Below are positions 13,940 to 19,005 of a stretch of 19,005 bases of DNA, in pieces (within the stretch, counting starts at the first letter, position 1; every line of letters begins with the position of its first letter). The notes beneath the pieces were generated by a model. That model saw nothing but the letters and a program-made list of their open reading frames with translations, did no database searches and had not been told where the DNA came from. The stretch lies in contig JAKEGO010000019.1 of the NCBI GenBank assembly GCA_022615805.1, positions 1 to 19,005 on the forward strand. The letters run 5' to 3'. The position numbers and the translations under genes were made by a program. Source of the DNA: Thermoplasmata archaeon (GTDB lineage: Archaea; Thermoplasmatota; JAKEGO01).

Positions 13940-15578
13940 ACGCATCGAAGGGGGTGTGGAGTCGCGCCCCACGCGATGGCGGATCGACGAAATGGAGGCC
14001 GACGTGCAGTGGCGCGATGTCGGTGGCATGCGCGACGAGAAGATGGCGTTCCGGAGGATGGTCGCATCTCTCGCCGAGGAGGGGAGCTACCCATCGCGCG
14101 GCTTCGTGGTCTACGGGCCCGGAGGCTGCGGGAAGACCACCCTGATAAGGGCCGTCAGGACGGAGGCCAGGAAACGGAGCGTCGCCTTCCACAGGATAGG
14201 CTGCGCTTCGCTCTACCTCGACTCCCAGCCCAAACTCCGCCTTGACTTCATATTCCAGCGGGCGCTCGTGCCCTCGCTGATAGTCATGGACAAGGTCGAG
14301 ACCCTCGCCTACGCCGACGGCACCGGCACGGATGACTCGCGGATCAACGAGAATCCCGTCTTCACGTACATGGCCGAGAAGATCGACGCGCTCCCGGAAG
14401 GCGTCGTCATCATAGTCGAGACCAACCAGCCGAACCTCCTGCCGGAATCCCTCCTGCGGTCGGGAAGGCTGGAGACACAGGTCTACGTGGAGCCCCCGGA
14501 CGAGTCCGTGAGGCGATGGATGTTCGCCAGGTTGCTCCGCAACGACGACCTCGCGAGGGAGCTCGCCCTGCAGACCAAGGGCTACACCGGCGCCGACATC
14601 CAGAGGATCGCGGAGGAGATCGCCGCCGGCCGCCTCAGGCCTTCGAAGGTGCTCGGCTTCAAATCCACGCTGAACTACGCCGAGCACGCGAACTGCACGC
14701 TCTTCCGCCGGCGCCACAGCCGCGAGCCGGTCTACCGGACGGACGTGACGTGGGACGATATAGGCGGCCTGCATTCGGTCAAGCGGGAGATCCAGTTCGC
14801 CATGGACCTCATCTACGACCGTCCGCTGCAGACGAAGCTCGGCCTGGATGCGCCCAGGGGCATTCTCCTCCAGGGACCACCCGGATGCGGCAAGACGATG
14901 CTCGCCAAGGCGATCGCGAACCAGCGCCACGTCCCGCTGATATCGCTGAAGGGCACGGACCTGCTCGCGAAGTGGCTGAACTGGAGCGTCCTGAAGGTCC
15001 GCGAGGTCTTCACTGAGGCGGAGGAGAAGGCGCCCTCCATCATCTTCATCGACGAGCTCGATTCCGCCGCCCGCCGGAGGGGCGTGGAGGAGGGCGGTTC
15101 CGACGCCGTCGTCAGGGAAGTCGTCGGCGAGCTCCTCACGCAGATGGACGGCATCAAGGAGAAGGAGGACATAATGGTCATCGCCGCCACCAACGACCCC
15201 TGGTCGATCGACGATGCGCTCCTCCGCCCAGGCAGGTTCGACAAGATAATCTACGTCCCGCCGCCCGACGAGGTCGGTAGGCGCGAGATCGTCGAGAAGG
15301 TCCTCGGGAAGACCCGCATCCCCCACGAGATCGACGTCGACAGGGTCGTGAAGGCGACCGAGGGATACTCCGGCGCCGACATCGAGAACCTCTACCAGGA
15401 GACCCTCACCCGGCGGTACATCGACCGAAAGGGGCGCGTCGGCAGGATAACCACCGCGGACTGGCTCAACACCCTCACGCGCACGCCGCCATCGGTATCC
15501 AAACACGTGCTGAAGTACTACGAGAACTTCCGCGCCGTAAAGAGGATGGACAAGAACATACCCGAGATGTACATGTGA
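13911..15578 (+). CDS. Tandem AAA ATPase (Cdc48-like) with degenerate D1 and C-terminal HbYX-like motif
   Basis: A 555-residue protein with two AAA domains and no Cdc48-type N-domain. D1 has Walker A GPGGCGKT (69-76), but Walker B is LIVMDK with Lys128 where the catalytic Glu belongs; the pore-loop region (RIGCASLYLDSQ) has no aromatic-hydrophobic-Gly, and the Arg-finger pair is missing. D2 is intact: Walker A GPPGCGKT (322-329), Walker B IFIDE (378-382), RRR (388-390), sensor Asn428 in AATNDP. Its pore loop is KWLNW (354-358) instead of KYVGE or KWVGE. The C-terminus is Met-Tyr-Met, fitting the HbYX motif by which proteasomal ATPases open the 20S gate. The start is GTG 13911 behind GGAGGAG at 13897-13903; a longer frame from ATG 13863 lacks such a site. 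Likely role: unfoldase or remodelling ATPase (inference). Confidence 0.93.
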   Translation: METFRTALRERIEGGVESRPTRWRIDEMEADVQWRDVGGMRDEKMAFRRMVASLAEEGSYPSRGFVVYGPGGCGKTTLIRAVRTEARKRSVAFHRIGCASLYLDSQPKLRLDFIFQRALVPSLIVMDKVETLAYADGTGTDDSRINENPVFTYMAEKIDALPEGVVIIVETNQPNLLPESLLRSGRLETQVYVEPPDESVRRWMFARLLRNDDLARELALQTKGYTGADIQRIAEEIAAGRLRPSKVLGFKSTLNYAEHANCTLFRRRHSREPVYRTDVTWDDIGGLHSVKREIQFAMDLIYDRPLQTKLGLDAPRGILLQGPPGCGKTMLAKAIANQRHVPLISLKGTDLLAKWLNWSVLKVREVFTEAEEKAPSIIFIDELDSAARRRGVEEGGSDAVVREVVGELLTQMDGIKEKEDIMVIAATNDPWSIDDALLRPGRFDKIIYVPPPDEVGRREIVEKVLGKTRIPHEIDVDRVVKATEGYSGADIENLYQETLTRRYIDRKGRVGRITTADWLNTLTRTPPSVSKHVLKYYENFRAVKRMDKNIPEMYM

Positions 15579-15800
15579 GCCGGCGGTGGGCGCCGTCCGC
15601 CCTTTGGCGCGACGGACCTGTCCGTTCGTCAACACGGCATGACACCCCTGAGGGGTATGGAGGGTGTCGGAACACGGCCGACTCCGGAGGAGTCGCCTGC
15701 TTCTGGGCGGGAATGCGATCGCCTCCCAGGACCGCTGGAACGGCGATATCCCTCTCTTGCGCGGGCGCCATGACCGGCGGCGCGCGCGCAAGGGCACGTA
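15579..15800 (+). ncRNA. Run of strong hairpins, candidate structured RNA or structured 3' leader/tail
   Basis: Successive stems: GGCGG 15582-15586 with CCGCC 15597-15601 (then CCTTT, terminator-like for the AAA gene); ACGGA 15613-15617 with TCCGT 15622-15626; GACACCC 15642-15648 with GGGTGTC 15663-15669, competing with ACCCC 15645-15649/GGGGT 15653-15657; CGACTCC 15680-15686 with GGAGTCG 15690-15696; 15702-15711 with 15723-15732 (one mismatch); CTTGCGCG 15757-15764 with CGCGCAAG 15784-15791. No known RNA family is recognised, the strand is uncertain, and no convincing coding frame fits. The density of perfect 7-8 bp stems is unlike other spacers in the window. Confidence 0.35.
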
Positions 15801-15912
15801 TATCATTGTGAATCGATGTTCGATGTTGCGCAATTTATTAACCCTGTAGAAATGCTTTTATACCATGTACGCTGAAGTAATAGGTCGGTGAGGGCAGACG
15901 ATAACCAGGACG
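15801..15912 (+). promoter_or_regulatory. AT-rich promoter region of the 137-residue orphan gene
   Basis: The region switches abruptly to AT-rich DNA. TTTATTAA at 15832-15839 and CTTTTATACC at 15855-15864 are TATA-like; the second predicts a transcript start near 15886. GGTGAGGG at 15886-15893 is the only ribosome-binding-like string before the coding frame. On the other strand GATATACG near 15797-15804 could fire toward the hairpin region. Confidence 0.45.
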
Positions 15913-16326
15913 TTGAACGTCAGGTCGCAGATCGAGACGGTGTGCGATCCGCTCATCGACCTGCTGTCCCGTGAGGGTTTCAACTTATACCACCGTAGCG
16001 TCGGGAAGGACCGCTCCCTCATTCAGCTTCTCAGGGACTCACATGTCATCCTCGGGGAGGTCGAGGCCGTGAGCCTCATCGTGAGGCGCCTGGACGAGGG
16101 GTACCGCCTGAGCATCCAGCTCGCGGTGTACGGCCGCGACATCGTGAAGGCCCATCCCGACGGCCTCGAGATCGTCGAGAACGCCGTTTCGGACATGGCG
16201 GGCTCGATCGCCCTCTCCCGCAACACTGTGGGCATCCTCGGCATGGGCGCCCTCAACTCCTACCAGTTGCAGCGCCGGCTCTTCAGGTGCCTCGACGACG
16301 TCCTCTACATGGTCCATCCGAGCTGA
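15913..16326 (+). CDS. Uncharacterised 137-residue protein
   Basis: A small soluble alpha/beta protein with no recognised family. Alternating hydrophobic strands and helices run throughout (for example DSHVILGEVEAVSLIVRRL and YRLSIQLAVYGRDIVK), with no Cys-based metal site: there are only two Cys, at about residues 11 and 127. The start is uncertain. TTG 15913 is the first standard initiation codon in frame (in-frame stop at 15889-15891), but the ribosome-binding-like GGTGAGGG is 19 bases away; ATA 15901 would be at normal spacing. Codon use is like that of neighbours, so the coding call is good. It has its own promoter and converges on the TrmB gene, with 102 bases between them that contain only short GC-rich inverted segments. 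Confidence 0.75.
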   Translation: MNVRSQIETVCDPLIDLLSREGFNLYHRSVGKDRSLIQLLRDSHVILGEVEAVSLIVRRLDEGYRLSIQLAVYGRDIVKAHPDGLEIVENAVSDMAGSIALSRNTVGILGMGALNSYQLQRRLFRCLDDVLYMVHPS

Positions 16327-16428
16327 GGCCCTTCCTGGCGCCGGGACCGATGTGGGGCCGGGGCGGTGCAGGACCGGATCGGAACCGCTCCCCGCCATGG
16401 CTGACGTTTGCTTACAAAGGACAATGCT

Positions 16429-17199
16429 TCATCGCTCGACGTCATGCGCCGATGTGGCGGGGGCGTCGTGCATCGGCGCTCGGGCATCGCCGTCGCTCAG
16501 CGGGCCCAGCATGAACCTGGCAAGATGATCTGCGAGGACATCGCTCCTCGTGAAACCGCATGCGCTCAGGTCTGGCGCCGCGACGAGGGCGTTCTCCGAA
16601 TCGGTGATGAGGTCCACGGCGAGGATGCCCTCCCTCCTGATGGCGACCGCCCCCTCCGGGACCTTCTGGAACGGCGAGGTGATGACGACGACGTTCGTCC
16701 CCCTCGCGAGCAGGTTCTGGAACTCCCTCGCATAGAGCCGGCGGAACTCGGCCATCTTCGGTATGGACAGGATGACCTCCCTGTCGGCGGTCTCGAGGTA
16801 CTCCCTTATCTTCTCGACGACGCGGTCCCGGCCTGTCAGGGTGTAGATGAGCTGGGGCACGCCGCTCTCGCTGAGGCTCCCGTGGACGGCCGAGAGCTGA
16901 CCGAAGACGCGGTCGAGCCGGTCCGCCATGGACGTGCGGACGTCCTCTAGGGGGTTGGGCTTGAAGATGCGCGGGCGGCCGCCGGTGACGATGACAAGGC
17001 CCTTGTCGACAAGAGAGCTGAGGACCTTGTAGCTCGATGTCCTCGGTATCCCTGCGGACTGGGCGATCAGCTCCGCATCCCCGTATCCCCTGGCGACGAG
17101 GGAGACGTATGCCCTGGCCTCGTACGAGGTGAGGCCGAAATCGAGGAGTTCGTCCGCGATGGTCTCGAACTGGCCGTCGATCCTCTCGGGTCCGGGCAT
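16429..17199 (-). CDS. TrmB-family transcriptional regulator
   Basis: A 256-residue regulator. The N-terminal winged helix-turn-helix spans about 15-80: LLDFGLTSYEARAYVSLV, then the recognition segment AGIPRTSSYKVLSSLVDKGLV, then GGRPRIFKPNPLEDV, a highly typical TrmB/Sugar-bind layout. A coiled linker follows (about 85-112), and a C-terminal effector domain (115-235) with the ILSIPKMAEFRRLYAREFQNLLARG and VVVITSP segments of the phospholipase-D-like TrmB core. TrmB proteins sense sugars or other metabolites and act as repressors or activators; the effector is unknown. ATG 17199 lies 25-26 bases from the TATA box. The C-terminal tail after residue 235 is Ala/His/Asp-rich and probably disordered. 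Targets could include the adjacent surface-protein gene, but nothing in sequence proves it. Confidence 0.9.
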   Translation of the reverse strand: MPGPERIDGQFETIADELLDFGLTSYEARAYVSLVARGYGDAELIAQSAGIPRTSSYKVLSSLVDKGLVIVTGGRPRIFKPNPLEDVRTSMADRLDRVFGQLSAVHGSLSESGVPQLIYTLTGRDRVVEKIREYLETADREVILSIPKMAEFRRLYAREFQNLLARGTNVVVITSPFQKVPEGAVAIRREGILAVDLITDSENALVAAPDLSACGFTRSDVLADHLARFMLGPLSDGDARAPMHDAPATSAHDVER

Positions 17200-17220
17200 G
17201 TCCCGAGAGAGCCCAGGTGA

Positions 17221-17228
17221 TACATAAT
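17221..17228 (-). promoter_or_regulatory. TATA box of the TrmB gene
   Basis: The reverse strand reads ATTATGTA, centred 25-26 bases ahead of ATG 17199, consistent with a leaderless transcript. It lies between the TrmB start and the end of the surface-protein gene at 17333. Confidence 0.5.
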
Positions 17229-17332
17229 CGTTAGCCCTTCCGCGCGTGGGTGCCAGGGGACGCCGTTTCGTCCCCGACGGACGCCAGATCCTCGCCCGCT
17301 CGACCGTTCCGACCCCGTGTCGCCGACCAGGC

Positions 17333-19005
17333 TCACTTCTTACGTTCCCAATCCACGTCCTGCTCCCCGCCCGGCGCGTCCTGGAATTGTCTCCGCAATT
17401 TCTCGTACTCGCTCAGTTTCATGGGCGCGGTCCCCCGGGAGGCCATCTTGCGACCTCCCGTCTTGGATGTGCCCGGCCTCCCGCCTCCTGCCTGTCCCGC
17501 CCCCCGCCGTGGGGCACCTGGCCCTGGATCCCGCAAAGGAGCCTTCCGGCCGTCTCCCGGGCCGCTCCTCCTGCGAAGGAAGATGAAGGCGACGACGGCG
17601 AGGACGATCATGACGGCGATCGCCGCCGCGGCGAGTGTTGCGGTGACATCATCCCCACCACCCCCTCCTCCCACGGGGAGCCTACCGACCGTGAGGGTCA
17701 GCGCGTACTCGTTGTTGTACTCGCTCATCTCCTCGACGCTTCCGTTCGGGTCCACGATCAGGGTGAACTCGTGGACGCCGATGTCCACCGAGACCGAGTA
17801 CGTCACGGTGTCGCTGCCGTTCGGCCCGATCCCATCGAATGTCGTCCTCCTGACGGTGACACCTTCCCGGGTGAGCACGGTCTCGAAGGTTCCCGAGGGG
17901 AGAAGGCCGACGTTGCGCACCCTGACGACGACCGAGATAGCGCCTGGTGTATCGATCGCGGTCACCGAGCGGTTCGTGTAGAAGATGAACGAGCATGTCA
18001 GGTCGGGCCTTGCGAACGAGAAGGTCGCCATCGCAGGTTCGGAGGTGTAGGTGCCATCAGTGGAGCTCACCGACCACTCGTACGTGCCGTACTCGAGGCC
18101 CGCCAGCCCGTAGGTGAGCCCAGACAGGGTCGTCGAAACGACCGTGCCACCAGGGCCGTCGACGGCGAGCAGGTAGCGCACTTCGCCGCCCTCGGGATCC
18201 ACCGATGCGTTCCAGGCCAGCTCCGGCAGCGCGTCGAGGACCGCGCCGTCGGCGGGGTGCGATATTGTCGGGACCGTCGGCGGGCCGTCGGAAACGTCGA
18301 CACCCTCCGACATGAGGGCATCGGATGTGTGGCCCACCGCGTCGGCGACCAGAAGCCGCAGGCGATAGTTGCCCTCGGGGATCGGGCCCTCGATAGCGAT
18401 CGTCCCGTTGCCCGACGTCGCTCCCGAGCCCGTACCGACGACGTCCGTCCCCCGGAGGAGCTCGTAAGCATAGGTCGTCGGCCCGGAACCCTGGTCCGTC
18501 GCCTCGAACGTCCCGACGAGGCCTTGGCGGCCCCCGATCAGGTCGACCGACCCTACCGTCGGTCGCAACAGGTCGGCCGTGAACGGAGACGAGACGTTCC
18601 ACGGGCCGCGCAACCCGGTGTTCGGGTTCGCGGCGCCAGCGCGGACGACGTATCTCACCATGTGGTGCGTCGACAGCGAGGCGTTCAGCTCGAACGAGGC
18701 GGCCGCCCACTCGCCCCCTTCCGCGATTGTCGTCCAGTTGGCGCCCTCAAGGTCGATCGGTCCCTCCGCCGGGAACGCGGCCAACTGTACCAGCATATCG
18801 CTCGCGTTGCCCGAGGCGGCGGCGTGCAGCGCGACCGTGTCGAGACCGGTCCAGCCCGACGGCGCATCGAGCGATGTCGCCGGGAGAGACGGGTCTACGA
18901 GGATGGTGCCCACGGAGACGTTCGTGAAACCGGAACCGGACACCGCCGCGACGGAGTAGGCGTGGACGCCAGGCAGGTACGTCCCGTGTACGATCAGGGT
19001 GAACG
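17333..19005 (-). CDS. Large surface protein with Fn3-like and CARDB domains, membrane anchor and basic tail (5' end outside window)
   Basis: The frame is open to the window edge, so the N-terminus and any signal peptide are missing; a GTG at 18943 is internal because in-frame coding-like sequence (FTLIVHGTYLPGVHAYSVAA) continues above it. Visible in order: beta-rich Thr/Ser/Gly repeats, an Fn3-like or Ig-like unit (PPTVPTISHPADGAVLDALP through TYTSEPAMATFSF), a CARDB domain (about 17690-18005 in DNA) ending EMSEYNNEYALTLTV, a GGGGGG linker, one membrane segment (TLAAAAIAVMIVLAVVAFIF), then a Gly/Arg/Pro-rich cytoplasmic tail with a conserved-looking MKLSEYEKLRRQF near the end. At least eight N-x-S/T sequons fit a glycosylated archaeal surface protein. 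CARDB domains are cell-adhesion-like beta folds. Ligand and role unknown. Confidence 0.88.
   Translation of the reverse strand, partial: FTLIVHGTYLPGVHAYSVAAVSGSGFTNVSVGTILVDPSLPATSLDAPSGWTGLDTVALHAAASGNASDMLVQLAAFPAEGPIDLEGANWTTIAEGGEWAAASFELNASLSTHHMVRYVVRAGAANPNTGLRGPWNVSSPFTADLLRPTVGSVDLIGGRQGLVGTFEATDQGSGPTTYAYELLRGTDVVGTGSGATSGNGTIAIEGPIPEGNYRLRLLVADAVGHTSDALMSEGVDVSDGPPTVPTISHPADGAVLDALPELAWNASVDPEGGEVRYLLAVDGPGGTVVSTTLSGLTYGLAGLEYGTYEWSVSSTDGTYTSEPAMATFSFARPDLTCSFIFYTNRSVTAIDTPGAISVVVRVRNVGLLPSGTFETVLTREGVTVRRTTFDGIGPNGSDTVTYSVSVDIGVHEFTLIVDPNGSVEEMSEYNNEYALTLTVGRLPVGGGGGGDDVTATLAAAAIAVMIVLAVVAFIFLRRRSGPGDGRKAPLRDPGPGAPRRGAGQAGGGRPGTSKTGGRKMASRGTAPMKLSEYEKLRRQFQDAPGGEQDVDWERKK

Noticed and set aside
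15575..15811. A 78-codon plus-strand frame through the hairpin region
   Set aside because: The product is low-complexity with no family likeness, and the DNA is explained better by perfect stems than by codon structure.
13887..15833. A 648-codon open frame antisense to the AAA gene
   Set aside because: It mirrors the AAA coding frame in GC-rich DNA and gives a Val/Asp/Leu/Arg/Gly-biased product with no motifs; the sense strand has unmistakable Walker motifs.
1..19005. Mobile elements, CRISPR arrays, toxin-antitoxin or restriction genes
   Set aside because: I looked for direct-repeat arrays, terminal inverted repeats, transposase or integrase motifs and small paired toxin-like genes and saw none.

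Overview
The window reads as a GC-rich archaeal chromosome segment. The evidence is a digeranylgeranylglycerophospholipid-type reductase with its own ferredoxin, archaea-typical families (DUF99, DUF5679, TrmB with a C-terminal sugar-binding-like domain, AMMECR1, split TadB/TadC-type membrane subunits), and TATA-box promoters whose centre lies about 23-27 nt ahead of many start codons, as expected for leaderless mRNAs. A lineage within Thermoplasmatota is my best guess from gene content; it is inference and not proven by anything here. I see no tRNA, rRNA, CRISPR array, insertion sequence or integrase; this looks like ordinary core chromosome with a few unusual genes.

Layout. 1-3451 (minus strand): the N-terminus of a probable PEP/pyruvate-binding-domain protein, then two glutamate dehydrogenases of different subfamilies separated by about 516 bp of mostly non-coding DNA. 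3724-6555 (minus): a PrsW-type intramembrane protease with its own promoter, then a two-gene unit of a single-pass surface protein and a DUF99 protein joined by an ATGA overlap. 6638-6787 (plus): a 49-residue DUF5679 zinc ribbon divergent from that unit. 6832-8104 (minus): AMMECR1 coupled to a possible TraB-like protein. 8202-9495 (minus): a TadB/TadC-like pair without a visible ATPase or pilin. 9681-12177 (plus): a tight three-gene operon of class V aminotransferase, 2x[4Fe-4S] ferredoxin and geranylgeranyl reductase. 12254-15578 (plus): an all-helical toroid-like protein overlapping a tandem AAA ATPase. 15579-15912: a run of strong hairpins (candidate structured RNA) followed by an AT-rich promoter for a 137-residue orphan protein. 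16429-19005 (minus): a TrmB regulator and the C-terminal part of a large surface protein with CARDB domain, membrane anchor and basic tail.

How they fit. The two dehydrogenases connect 2-oxoglutarate and glutamate; the ferredoxin plausibly feeds electrons to the reductase that saturates membrane lipids. The most interesting unit is the toroid/AAA pair: the ATPase has a degenerate first ring domain, a non-canonical pore loop in the active second ring domain, and ends in Met-Tyr-Met, which fits the HbYX motif used by proteasomal ATPases to dock on the 20S core. I propose it as an undescribed proteasome-associated unfoldase with a co-translated partner; this is inference.
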